From NCBI GenBank assembly GCA_016717165.1, contig JADKGA010000003.1:372001-436000 (forward strand): a stretch of 64,000 nt of DNA. Reading direction: 5' to 3'. This document shows positions 39,747 to 48,698 of this stretch, piece by piece. Below the pieces are notes generated by a model that was not told the origin of the DNA, searched no databases, and saw nothing but the letters and a program-made list of their open reading frames with translations. Source of the DNA: Candidatus Lutibacillus vidarii. GTDB taxonomy: Bacteria; Actinomycetota; Actinomycetes; Actinomycetales; Dermatophilaceae. Numbering within the stretch: the stretch's first letter is position 1; each line of letters opens with the position of its first letter. Made by a program: the position numbers and the translations under genes.

Positions 39747-41195
39747 GTGGCGTTCATTCGGCGGGTGCGGACCGGGTCGGGTGCCACGGCGGTACAGGTC
39801 GCTGAGTACGTCGGCGGGCGTCAGCGGATCGTGAAGCATGTCGGCCCGGCGCACACTGAGGTCGAGCTCGGAGTGTTGCTGGAGAAGGCTCGTGCGCTGC
39901 TGGCTGATCCGTCCCAAAGCGTGCTGGGCCTGGCCGTGACCGCCTCGCCGCCGGTGGCGGCGCTGGTCGAGGCATCTGGTAGGTCGGTGCTGTTCGAGAC
40001 GAGTGGGACGGCCCGGCCGGGTCGTGGGCACGGCGTCACAGGTGTTGTTCGATGCGTTGTCCGCGGTGTTCACCGATCTGGGCTTTACCGACCTGGGCGA
40101 CGTGAACTTCCAGGACCTGGTCGTGGCCCGGATCGTGGAGCCGACATCGCTGCTGGATACCGGGCGGGTTCTGCGGGACCTGGGCGGGTCGCCGGCGAGC
40201 TACGCGACGATGAAACGCACGCTGCGCCGGGCTGGCGCTGGTGGCTACCGGGACCAGGTCGCCGCCGCGTGCTTCGCCCACGCGGCCACCAGCGGGGACA
40301 TCAGTTTGTGCCTGCACGACGTCACGACGCTGTACTTCGAGGCCGAGAACGAAGACGGGCTGCGTAAGGTCGGCTACTCCAAGGAACGCCGGGTCGACCC
40401 ACAAATCGTCGTCGGGCTGCTGGTCGACCGTGACGGGTTCCCTCTGGAGATCGGCTGCTGGGAAGGCAACAAGGCCGAGACTGCGACGATCCTGCCGATC
40501 ATTCAAGGTTTCCAGGCCCGGCACGGGCTGAACGACTTCGTCGTGGTCGCCGACGCCGGGATGCTCTCCGCCTCGAACCTCAAAGCGTTGGATGAGGCCG
40601 GGCTGCGGTTCATCGTCGGCTCTCGCGTGACGAAGGCTCCCGCCGATCTGGCGTCGCACTTTCGGTGGCACGGCGACGCGTTCACCGACGGGCAGCACGT
40701 CGACACCATCACCCCACGCATCGCCACGAAGACCGCGGCTGCAGTCAACGACCAGAACAAGCGCGCCGAACCGGTCTGGGATCCGGCCGTACACCCCACG
40801 TCGTGGCGGGCGGTGTGGGCCTACTCCACCAAACGCGCCGTCCGCGACGGCAAGACGTTGACGATGCAGTGGGGGTGCCCCCGCCTGCGGGGGAGAACCG
40901 CGCCAAGGCCGTCATCGCCGGGGAGAAGGCTGCCCGGACCCCACGGTTTGTCACCGTCAAGAACGGCTCCCGATCCCTGGACACCGCGTCGCTGGCGCGG
41001 GCCCGCCGCCTGGCCGGCCTCAAAGGGTATGTCACCAATATCCCCGCCACGCTCATGCCCCCAGCCGAGGTCATCGCGTCCTACCACGACCTATGGCACG
41101 TCGAAGCGTCCTTCCGGATGTCCAAGACCGACCTGCGCGCCCGGCCCGTCTTCCACCACACCCGCGACGCGATCGAGGCGCACCTGAACCTCCTA
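39747..41195 (+). pseudogene. IS1634-family transposase 2, two frame breaks and lost C-terminus
   Basis: Starts GTG 39747 (AFIRRVRTGSGATAVQVAEYVG). The frame shifts near 40003 (then GRPGRVVGTASQVLFDALSA, CLHDVTTLYFEAENEDGLRKVG). It shifts again at 40870, where a 23 bp hairpin element is inserted, and resumes as ENRAKAVIAGEKAARTPRFV to RARPVFHHTRDAIEAHL. Similarity stops at about 41195, where an inverted IS110-type sequence starts. More complete than the copy at 9611 but also dead. Confidence 0.9.
40870..40892 (+). repeat. Short hairpin element, copy A (23 bp)
   Basis: TGGGGGTGCCCCCG followed by CCTGCGGGG sits between ATG CAG and GAG AAC in the IS1634 transposase. It is the clearest palindrome of the family and shares the AG/GAG junction with copies B and C. 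Confidence 0.78.
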
Positions 41196-41201
41196 TGTTT
41201 G

Positions 41202-41690
41202 TCAAGCTGGCGCCGGTGGGGCCGTGGTCGCGGAGGTGGCGTCCTGGGCGGCGTTCAGTGCTCGGAAGATCTGGCGTGCGAGGTATCGCTTGAGGATGCG
41301 TCGGATCTCACGCTTGGTGAGTCCTTCCGCTAGGCGTCTTTCGACGTAGGCGCGGGTCTCTGGGTCGTGCGTCATCCGCGTGACCACGGCCATGTGGAGC
41401 GCCTGGTTCACGCGGCGGTCTCCTCCTCGGTTGAGTCGGTGCCGCACGGTGTTACCCGAGGACGCCGGGATGGGACTCACCCCTGCGAGCGACGCGAACG
41501 CAGCCTCGTTGCGGAGCCGGCCGGGATAGGACCACGCGGCCAGGGCCACTGCTGCGGTAACGGGTCCGATGCCGGTCTTCTCAAGCAGCAGGCTCGCCGG
41601 AGACTGTTTGAGTAGGGCCGTGATCGTGGCCGTGTTGCTGGCGATCTCGTCGTTGAGGGCAGTGATGCGCTTGGCTGGCGCTGACAGTCT
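41202..41690 (-). pseudogene. IS110-family (IS1111/IS110 group) transposase, C-terminal remnant
   Basis: Reads KRITALNDEIASNTATITAL, LLLEKTGIGPVTAAVALAAW, AFASLAGVSPIPASSGNTVR, RGGDRRVNQALHMAVVTRM, the transposase_20 domain. The RuvC-like N-terminal domain is missing; upstream sequence after about 41690 is unrelated. It differs from the element at 10.4 kb. Only the C-terminal half is left. Confidence 0.85.
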
Positions 41691-41693
41691 GAG

Positions 41694-41775
41694 TTGGCCC
41701 CACCGTGACGGTTTGGGGTGGCCCCACTTGGCCGGCGTGTCGGGTGGTGTGACGGTCTGATCTGGCCCCACCCCG
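41694..41775. repeat. Three TGGCCCCAC repeats, likely an IS end
   Basis: TTGGCCCCACCG (near 41694), GTGGCCCCACTT (near 41719) and CTGGCCCCACCC (near 41763) occur within 80 bp in the same orientation. Multiple short repeats like this mark transposase-binding ends of IS21-type elements, but no istA or istB sequence is present here, so the assignment is tentative. Confidence 0.4.
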
Positions 41776-41851
41776 GGTGAGCGTGGTGGCTATGGCGATG
41801 CGCGTGCAGGTGGTGGTGTCTTAAGCCCCCAGTGACGTCAGGACCACGAGC

Positions 41852-43153
41852 GTGTTCAAGCCTGCGGTCGATGCTGCCGACGATGCGGCGTCCGTGTTGT
41901 TCAACTTGCCCGAGTACCGGGTGGTCGCGGTCACCTGTGACCAGGTCGGGGGTCGGGTGGTGTTCATCGGCACTCCCGCCAGGCAGGCGGGGTGCCCGTC
42001 GTGTGGGGTGGTGACCGCTCGGGTTCATCAACGGACGCTGCAGCGGGTGCGAGATGTCCCGTTCGATGGTCTGGTGACGGTGTGGTGGATCAAGAAGCGG
42101 TGGCGCTGCGCTGAGGGGTTGTGCCCGAAGGCGACGTTCCCTGAGCACACCGATCAGGTGCCCCCGTTCGCGCGGTTGACGACCCGGTTGAAGACCCGGA
42201 TCGTGACTGCCTTGTCCGCGGAGGTCCGATGTGTGCAGGCCGTCGCGACTGAGCTGGGTGTGTCCTGGCCCACGGCGATGCGCCAGCTCACGGCCGCGAT
42301 GGGCGCCCACGCTGGCCGGACCGCGGACCGGCCAGTGTTGGTGTACTCGTTGGGGATCGATGAGCACCGGTTCCGGTCGGTGCGCTGGTACAAGGACGAC
42401 CAGCAGGTGTGGCGGCGGGTGGAGCCGTGGATGACGACGTTCACGAACCTCGCCACCGGTGCCGTGATCGGGGTCGTCGACGGCCGCGACAGCACCGCCG
42501 TGAAGACCTGGTTAAAGACCCGACCGCGGTGGTGGCGCCACCGGGTCCGGGTGGTCGCGATCGACCCCTCGGCGGCGTTCCGCGCCGCCGTCGCTACCCT
42601 GCTGCCCAAGGCCCGGGTGTCGGTGGATCACTTCCATCTGGTCAAGCTCGGCAACGACATGCTCACCGCGGTCCGGCGCCGGGTGTCCTGGGACACCCAC
42701 GACCGCCGCGGCCGCACGAGCGACCCCACCTGGGCCCACAGACTGCTGCTGCTGCGCGGCTACGACACCCTCTCCGATAACGGGAAAACCAAGCTCAAGA
42801 CTGTCCTGGCCGTCGACGACCCCACCAACCAGATCGGCGCCGCCTGGGGAGTCAAGGAACAACTGCGCCGACTGCTGGCATGCACCACCGTGGCCGACGC
42901 CCAACGGGAACGAGCCCTGTTCAACCAGTTCGTCACCTGGGCCGCTATGCCCGAGACCGACCGCCTGAAGAAGACCATCGACACCTGGTGGCCAGCCATC
43001 GCCACCTCCATCCGCACCCGAGCAACCAACGCCAAAACCGAGGCCGCGAACGTCACCATCAAGAACATCAAGAGAACCGGCCGCGGCTACCGCTCCCACG
43101 ACAACTACCGATGCCGCATCATGCTGTACAACACGGCCCGGATGACCGCGTGA
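41852..43153 (+). CDS. ISL3-family transposase (intact)
   Basis: 433 residues. The N-terminal zinc-binding region has AGCPSCGVVTARVHQR and WRCAEGLCPKATF. An HTH-like segment follows (VRCVQAVATELGVSWPTAMRQ). The DDE domain has VYSLGIDEHRFRS, VVDGRDSTAVKTWL, VRVVAIDPSAAF and the C-terminal TEAANVTIKNIKRTGRGYRS. No frame break, so it may be active. I could not define its terminal repeats with confidence. It lies between IS remnants and the third propeller gene. Confidence 0.9.
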   Translation: MFKPAVDAADDAASVLFNLPEYRVVAVTCDQVGGRVVFIGTPARQAGCPSCGVVTARVHQRTLQRVRDVPFDGLVTVWWIKKRWRCAEGLCPKATFPEHTDQVPPFARLTTRLKTRIVTALSAEVRCVQAVATELGVSWPTAMRQLTAAMGAHAGRTADRPVLVYSLGIDEHRFRSVRWYKDDQQVWRRVEPWMTTFTNLATGAVIGVVDGRDSTAVKTWLKTRPRWWRHRVRVVAIDPSAAFRAAVATLLPKARVSVDHFHLVKLGNDMLTAVRRRVSWDTHDRRGRTSDPTWAHRLLLLRGYDTLSDNGKTKLKTVLAVDDPTNQIGAAWGVKEQLRRLLACTTVADAQRERALFNQFVTWAAMPETDRLKKTIDTWWPAIATSIRTRATNAKTEAANVTIKNIKRTGRGYRSHDNYRCRIMLYNTARMTA

Positions 43154-43354
43154 CCACCCACAGCATCACGCGGAAAGTCGTTGACCCGTCAAACGGCCCG
43201 GTGGGCTCGTTGAGCGTCGTATCGGCCCCGTCCGAGAACGAACGTCGACACTCACCCGTTCGTCGCCTCGGGGCGTTGCGTCGAGTGATAGAACCAAGGC
43301 CGCCACGGAGTCGAGCCCGGGCGTCATTGATACGTTACGCGGATCAACTGCCGG

Positions 43355-45370
43355 TCAGAAGCCGATCGAGTTCGACACCGCACCGACGCCGACCGCGTTG
43401 ACGGCACGCACCTGGAGCGTGATGCTGCCGAAGTACGACGTGCTCCACGAGCGGGTCGACGCGCTGACGGTCGCGACGACCGTCCCATTCCTGAGGACCT
43501 GGTAAGCGGTAATCGGTGAGCCGCCATCGCTGGTCGGCGGAGTCCAGTTGATAACGGCGGTCCACCACGAGCCCCCCTTTGTAGCGACTGAGGCGCCCGG
43601 AACCGTGGCCGACGCGACCACCCGAGACTCGCTGGAGGTCGGGCTCTCCCCGGCCTGGCTGTAGGCGGTCAATGTGTAGAAATACTCTGAACTCGCCGTG
43701 ACGCTGGTGTCAACAAAAGTAGTAGTCGCGGCTGACGTGCTACCAACTAGCGTTCCCGACCCCCCGGGGCTCGACGAGCGGTACACCCGGTACCCGGTCA
43801 GCGGGTCGGTACCGAGGTCGCTCGGGGGGAGCCAAGACAGAGTCACTTGCGTCGTCGTGCCGAGGCCGGTGAGTGACCTCGGCGCCGAAGGTGTGACGTG
43901 GACAAAGGCTTTCGGTGTCACGCCAGCGGTCGTGCTGGCGGGACTGGTCCCGATCGCGTTCTGCGCCATGACGTAGTAGCTGTACGTCGTGTCGTTCAGC
44001 ACAGTCGTATCGACAAGCTGGCGCGTTGTGCCGGTCGTGCCGATAACAGCGAATGGCGCGCCACCACTCGAGCGGTAGACCGTGTAGCCAGTCACCGGAG
44101 AGTTGCCATCGCTGGAGGGCGCCGACCACGTCACCGTCACCTGCGCGTCACCGCCCACAGCACTCGGGTTGAGCGGCGCCGAGGGCGCGGTGCGTACCGT
44201 TCCATCAAGCACGGCAACGAAGTGGTTCGCCGTGGCCCCGTCGATGAGCGTGAAGTCGCCTCCCACGAAAGTCCGAGAAAGGTCGGGTGAGGTCGCCAGT
44301 GCCCAAACGCCGAGAGCGCTGTTGATCCGGGCGCTAAAGGACAGGACGGCTCCCGTGGTCAGGTCAAGGTTGGCCAGCTTGTAGCGGGTCAGTCCCGCAA
44401 TAGCGCCGCTCCCGGTGAAGTGTCCCCCGCACCAGACGACGTTGCCGATGTAGCTGATCGCCTGGGCATTGCCGTTGGTGCCCTTCGTCCACTGCAGAGC
44501 ACCCGTCGTGGCATTCATCGAGGTACACGCACCCTGGTATCCGGCGGTAGCCAGGAGGATCCGGTTGTCCGTCGTGGCGACCACGCCAAGAACATTCTGA
44601 TGGCCGTAAGGGCTGGTGTTGCCTGGGACGAAACCGGAGCTGACCGCACCGGTGCTCGTGCTAATGCTGCTGACGAAGGCCTGTGATCCGGATCCGTTGA
44701 CCGACTGGAAGTCACCGGCGAGGTACATCTTGGCACCGTCCGGCGAGGGCGACAGCGATCGGACCCGCCCATCAACAGATGGCGACCAATTGTCGACCGC
44801 CCCAGTAACAGGGTCGAGGCGGGCCAGGTACTTTCGGGCCGTCGATGTGGTTCCGTTGCCGACGGTGCCGAAGTACCCACCGGCATACAATTTGCCGCCG
44901 GAGATCTGGACCGCATCGACGATCTTGTTGATGTTGGCCTTGAAAGCCGTATTGACGGCCCCCGTGGCGGCGTCAACGGAGGCGAGCCGGGCTCGCGCCA
45001 CGCCGTCGACGGTGGTGAAATCGCCCCCAAGGAACAACTGTGTGCCACTAACGGCCAGGGAGGTCACGACGTTGTCGGTCGCGGCTGCGAAGGATAGGTC
45101 GAAGACGCCCTGGGACGATAGGAACACCGCCACGTTACTGGCCGGGTGGCTGACGCCGGTGGCGTCAATGACGTTGGCGAACTTTCCGCCGACGTACACC
45201 CGGTCCCCCACCGGAAGGACGGCATACACGGACCCGTCCGTTCCCCAGTTGCTGACGACACCCTTCGATGCCGTGACCGCCTGCGCGGGGACAGACGTGG
45301 TGACCGGGGTGACAAGCGCGACCAGCGCGCCAACTACGGCGGCCAGCGGTCGCCAAGAGAGACGAGACAT
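43355..45370 (-). CDS. Secreted delta-60-repeat beta-propeller protein with three FnIII domains (paralogue)
   Basis: 671 residues. ATG 45370 (MSRLSWRPLAAVVGALVALVTP) has GGGGAAG upstream; signal peptide about 30 aa. The propeller blades (VYVGGKFANVIDATGVSHPA, LFLGGDFTTVDGVARARLAS, KMYLAGDFQSVNGSGSQAFV) and the Cys pair (GACTSMNATTGALQW, VWCGGHFTG) match the 14164-16182 protein closely. FnIII domains then follow: PLNPSAVGGDAQVTVTWSAP, PRSLTGLGTTTQVTLSWLPP and SWWTAVINWTPP. Likely the same surface function. An AT-rich promoter-like stretch lies at about 45500-45530. Confidence 0.87.
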   Translation of the reverse strand: MSRLSWRPLAAVVGALVALVTPVTTSVPAQAVTASKGVVSNWGTDGSVYAVLPVGDRVYVGGKFANVIDATGVSHPASNVAVFLSSQGVFDLSFAAATDNVVTSLAVSGTQLFLGGDFTTVDGVARARLASVDAATGAVNTAFKANINKIVDAVQISGGKLYAGGYFGTVGNGTTSTARKYLARLDPVTGAVDNWSPSVDGRVRSLSPSPDGAKMYLAGDFQSVNGSGSQAFVSSISTSTGAVSSGFVPGNTSPYGHQNVLGVVATTDNRILLATAGYQGACTSMNATTGALQWTKGTNGNAQAISYIGNVVWCGGHFTGSGAIAGLTRYKLANLDLTTGAVLSFSARINSALGVWALATSPDLSRTFVGGDFTLIDGATANHFVAVLDGTVRTAPSAPLNPSAVGGDAQVTVTWSAPSSDGNSPVTGYTVYRSSGGAPFAVIGTTGTTRQLVDTTVLNDTTYSYYVMAQNAIGTSPASTTAGVTPKAFVHVTPSAPRSLTGLGTTTQVTLSWLPPSDLGTDPLTGYRVYRSSSPGGSGTLVGSTSAATTTFVDTSVTASSEYFYTLTAYSQAGESPTSSESRVVASATVPGASVATKGGSWWTAVINWTPPTSDGGSPITAYQVLRNGTVVATVSASTRSWSTSYFGSITLQVRAVNAVGVGAVSNSIGF

Positions 45371-45532
45371 GTTGCACTTCCCCGATCTGAAATCGCCGGC
45401 CCCCCGGCCGGACTGAACGCACTTGATCCCCGAAGACGGACTCCCCCAAGAGCCTGACGGCTCGTGCAAGGCTACGGGTCTGGCAGCACGCGAAACTCAC
45501 TATCATCTCAAGTGTGATGTAGCTAACACTAG

Positions 45533-45550
45533 AGCGCCCTAAGGGGCGTT
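45533..45550 (-). terminator. Terminator behind the cysQ-cysD-cysN operon
   Basis: AGCGCCC (45533-45539) pairs with GGGCGTT (45544-45550) around a TAAG loop, 25 nt after the cysN stop. Short GC stems of this form are common at actinobacterial operon ends. Confidence 0.6.
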
Positions 45551-45574
45551 GGGCAGCTAAGCCAGCCCTCCGGC

Positions 45575-46825
45575 TCAGGGCAGAAGGATCATGCCGGCGG
45601 CAACGGTCCGGTTTGTGGCCTCGTCGATGAGAACGAACCCACCCGTGGTCCGGTTGCGGGAGTAGTCATCCACCATGAGGGGCACCGTCGTCCTCAGCCG
45701 GACGCGCCCGATCTCGTTCAGCGTCAGTGAGTGGTGGTTCTCATCCCGGTGGAGGGTGTTGACATCAAGGCGGTACTGGACGTCTCGGATCGCGCATCGA
45801 GCCATGCGGGTGGTGTGCTTGATGGCGTACTTCTTGCCCACCTGTAGCGCGGCCGACTCGTCCATCCAGCACACGACGGCGTCGATATCCTGGGCGACCG
45901 TCGGCTGGTTGTGCGGTCGACAGATCATGTCGCCGCGGCTGATGTCGATCTCGTCGGAAAGGCGGACGGTGATCGACATCGGCGCATAGGCCTCGTCGAT
46001 CGGTCCGTCAGCGTCCTCCACAGCGGCGATCGTCGAGGTGAAGCCGCTCGGCAACACCATGACCTCGTCGCCCTTCTTGAGGACGCCACCCGCGACCTGG
46101 CCGGCATACCCGCGGTAGTCGTGGTACTCCTCCGACATCGGCCGGATGACGTACTGGACCGGGAAACGGACGTCGACGAGGTTGCGGTCGCTGGCGACGT
46201 GGACGTGCTCAAGATGGTGCAACAGGCTCGGGCCGTCATACCAGGGCATGGTCTCCGAGCGGGTCACGACATTGTCGCCCTGGAGGGCCGACACCGGGAT
46301 GACCTGGAGATCGCGGACTCGCAGCTTTGTCGCAAAGTTGGTGAATTCGGCGTGGATCCGCTCGTAGACCTCCTGCGAGTAGTCAACGAGGTCCATCTTG
46401 TTGACGACTAGCACCAGGTGCGGCACCTGGAGCAAGGTGGCGAGGAAGGCGTGCCGGCGGCTCTGCTCGACGAGCCCCTTGCGGGCGTCGACAAGGATCA
46501 GCGCGAGGTCTGCCGTCGACGCCCCGGTCACCATGTTGCGGGTGTACTGGATGTGCCCCGGGGTGTCCGCGATGATGAACTTGCGGGTCGGGGTGGCGAA
46601 GTAGCGGTAGGCGACGTCGATGGTAATCCCCTGCTCGCGCTCGGCGCGCAGGCCGTCGGTGAGCAGCGCGAGGTTGACGTACTCCTCACCGCGGTCCTTG
46701 CTCACGCGCTCGACGGCGTCCATCTGGTCCTGGAAGACGGTCTTGGTGTCGTACAGCAGGCGCCCGATGAGGGTGCTCTTCCCGTCGTCGACCGACCCGG
46801 CAGTGGCGAAACGCAGAATGTCCAC
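45575..46825 (-). CDS. cysN: Sulfate adenylyltransferase subunit 1 (GTPase)
   Basis: 416 residues, EF-Tu-like. G1 is AGSVDDGKSTLIGRLLYDTK, the switch region is EREQGITIDVAYRYFATP, G3 is IIADTPGHIQYTRNM, and G4 is LVVNKMDLVDYS. CysN hydrolyses GTP to drive APS formation by CysD. It has no fused C-terminal APS kinase; that activity is the separate cysC at 3.4 kb. GTG 46825 lies 2 nt after the cysD stop. Last gene of the minus-strand operon (sugar transferase), cysQ, cysD, cysN. Confidence 0.96.
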   Translation of the reverse strand: MDILRFATAGSVDDGKSTLIGRLLYDTKTVFQDQMDAVERVSKDRGEEYVNLALLTDGLRAEREQGITIDVAYRYFATPTRKFIIADTPGHIQYTRNMVTGASTADLALILVDARKGLVEQSRRHAFLATLLQVPHLVLVVNKMDLVDYSQEVYERIHAEFTNFATKLRVRDLQVIPVSALQGDNVVTRSETMPWYDGPSLLHHLEHVHVASDRNLVDVRFPVQYVIRPMSEEYHDYRGYAGQVAGGVLKKGDEVMVLPSGFTSTIAAVEDADGPIDEAYAPMSITVRLSDEIDISRGDMICRPHNQPTVAQDIDAVVCWMDESAALQVGKKYAIKHTTRMARCAIRDVQYRLDVNTLHRDENHHSLTLNEIGRVRLRTTVPLMVDDYSRNRTTGGFVLIDEATNRTVAAGMILLP

Positions 46826-46827
46826 GG

Positions 46828-47736
46828 TTAGAAGTACCCCTCACGCTTGCGATCTTCCATCGCAGCCTCGCTGAACTTGTCGTCTCCTCGGGTGGCGCCG
46901 CGCTCGGTGATCCGAGTCGTGGACACCTCCTCGATGACCTTATCGATGGTGTCGGCATCGCTTTGGACGGCGGCGGTCAGACTCGCGTCCCCGACGGTGC
47001 GGTAGCGAACCCGCTCGACGAAGGTGGTCTCGTCCTCCTTGGGAACGATGAACTCGTTCACCGCGTAGAGCATGCCCTTGCGGTCGACGACCTCCCGGTC
47101 GTGGGCGAAGTAGATCGACGGCAGCTCGATCCCCTCCCGCTCGATGTAGTGCCAGATGTCGAGCTCGGTCCAGTTCGACAGCGGGAAGACCCGGATCGAC
47201 TCGCCTGCATGGATCTTGCTGTTGAAGAGGCTCCATAGCTCAGGACGCTGGTTCTTGGGGTCCCACTGGCCGAAGTCGTCGCGGAAGGAGAAAATCCGCT
47301 CCTTGGCGCGGGCCTTGTCCTCATCCCGTCGCGCCCCACCGAAGATGGCCGTGTACTCGCCGGTCTCCAGAGCGTGAAGCAGCACCGGGGTCTGAATGCG
47401 GTTACGGGTGCCGTCCGGTGGCTCGGTCACCCGGCCGGAGTCGATGGCGTCCTGGACCGAGGCAACGACGAGGTTAACCCCGAGCTCGGCCACCCGGCGG
47501 TCCCGATACTCGAGGACTTCGGGGAAGTTGTGTCCGGTATCGACGTGCATGACCACGAACGGGATGCGCGCCGGCCAGAACGCCTTCTGGGCGACCCGGA
47601 GCATGACGATGGAGTCCTTGCCGCCCGAGAACAGCAGGACCGGCTTCTCGAACTCCGCGACGACCTCGCGCATGATGAAGATCGCCTCGGCCTCGAGGAC
47701 GTCGAGCTGGCTGAGCTGGTACATAGGGACGGTCAC
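46828..47736 (-). CDS. cysD: Sulfate adenylyltransferase subunit 2
   Basis: 302 residues. The PP-loop is LLFSGGKDSIVMLRVAQKAF. Other family motifs: VVMHVDTGHNFPEVLEYRD, AIFGGARRDEDKARAKERIFSFRD and FPLSNWTELDIWHYIEREGI. It adenylates sulfate to APS in the CysDN complex. GTG 47736 overlaps the cysQ stop (GTGA), giving VTVPMYQL; ATG 47724 is an alternative. No cysH, sulfite reductase or sulfate ABC transporter is nearby. Confidence 0.96.
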   Translation of the reverse strand: MTVPMYQLSQLDVLEAEAIFIMREVVAEFEKPVLLFSGGKDSIVMLRVAQKAFWPARIPFVVMHVDTGHNFPEVLEYRDRRVAELGVNLVVASVQDAIDSGRVTEPPDGTRNRIQTPVLLHALETGEYTAIFGGARRDEDKARAKERIFSFRDDFGQWDPKNQRPELWSLFNSKIHAGESIRVFPLSNWTELDIWHYIEREGIELPSIYFAHDREVVDRKGMLYAVNEFIVPKEDETTFVERVRYRTVGDASLTAAVQSDADTIDKVIEEVSTTRITERGATRGDDKFSEAAMEDRKREGYF

Positions 47737-48491
47737 GCGATGTCTTCTTTCGTGGTGAGGTTCGCGATGGCGGCCAGGATCTCCTGGGCAATCTCGGGTC
47801 GGCAGATGACGAGGTCCGGAAGGCTCGGGTTGGCCTGGTTGTAGGTCAGGGGCGACCCATCGATGCGGCTCGTGTGCAGACCTGCGGCCTGAGCGACGGC
47901 GACGGGGGCCGCCGAGTCCCACTCGTACTGGCCGCCGGCGTGGACATAGGCGTCGACCTCATCGGCGAGGACCGCCATAGCCTTGATCCCCGCCGAGCCC
48001 ATCGCGACGAGCTCGGCGTCGAGGACGCCCCCCAGCGCGGTGACGAACCTAGGCGGCCGGGTCCGGCTCACCGCGAGCCGGATCCGCTGCGGTCGGCCGA
48101 CCGGGCGCTCCACCGGGCCGTCAGTCGCATAGGTGAGACCGGCGGCGGGGCGAGCCACCGCACCGGCGACAAGTCCGCCGTCCTCCCAGAGCGCGACGTG
48201 GACGGCCCAGTCGGTCCGCGGCACCTCGGAGAACTCGCGGGTCCCGTCGAGCGGGTCAATGATCCAGACGCGCCGAGCGGTCAGCCGGGCGGGGTCGTCG
48301 GCGGCCTCCTCGGACAGCACGGCGTCGTCCGGACGCCGCTCGGCGAGGAGCCGGCTCAGAACCTCCTGCGAAGCCCGGTCGCCGGCGTCCTTCAGCACGG
48401 CGCCGACCAGGTCGGTGTCCTCCCGCAGAGCGACCAGTGTCGCCCCTGCGGTGTCGGCGAGCTCGCGAGCGAGCTGCGCGTCAGTACTCAC
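47733..48491 (-). CDS. cysQ: 3'(2'),5'-bisphosphate nucleotidase (PAP phosphatase)
   Basis: 252 residues of the lithium-sensitive inositol-monophosphatase superfamily. Metal-binding motifs: VLSEEAADDP (Glu), RVWIIDPLDGTREFSEV (DPLDGT) and GQYEWDSAAPVAVAQAAGL (WDxAA). It removes PAP, the inhibitory by-product of sulfotransferases. GTG 48491 (STDAQLARELA) has an AAGGGGGGA site about 9 nt upstream. Coupled to cysD by a GTGA overlap, which supports a dedicated sulfation function of this operon. Confidence 0.93.
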   Translation of the reverse strand: MSTDAQLARELADTAGATLVALREDTDLVGAVLKDAGDRASQEVLSRLLAERRPDDAVLSEEAADDPARLTARRVWIIDPLDGTREFSEVPRTDWAVHVALWEDGGLVAGAVARPAAGLTYATDGPVERPVGRPQRIRLAVSRTRPPRFVTALGGVLDAELVAMGSAGIKAMAVLADEVDAYVHAGGQYEWDSAAPVAVAQAAGLHTSRIDGSPLTYNQANPSLPDLVICRPEIAQEILAAIANLTTKEDIA

Positions 48492-48698
48492 GGTGGAATG
48501 TCCCCCCTTGTAGCGAAATATCATCTCGACACGGACAGTACCGGGCCCCCCCGACCGTCCGCATCTGTGTGGACTTCAGTATGCCGCGCTGGCAACGAGG
48601 CCGTGGGTTGTCCGGGGAGTCAGCCCGGTCTGAGGACCACGGCCGCCCCTGGACGGTTCGCCCCTTCGGCGCGCCCGTCGCTGGACGCGGCTCCGATT

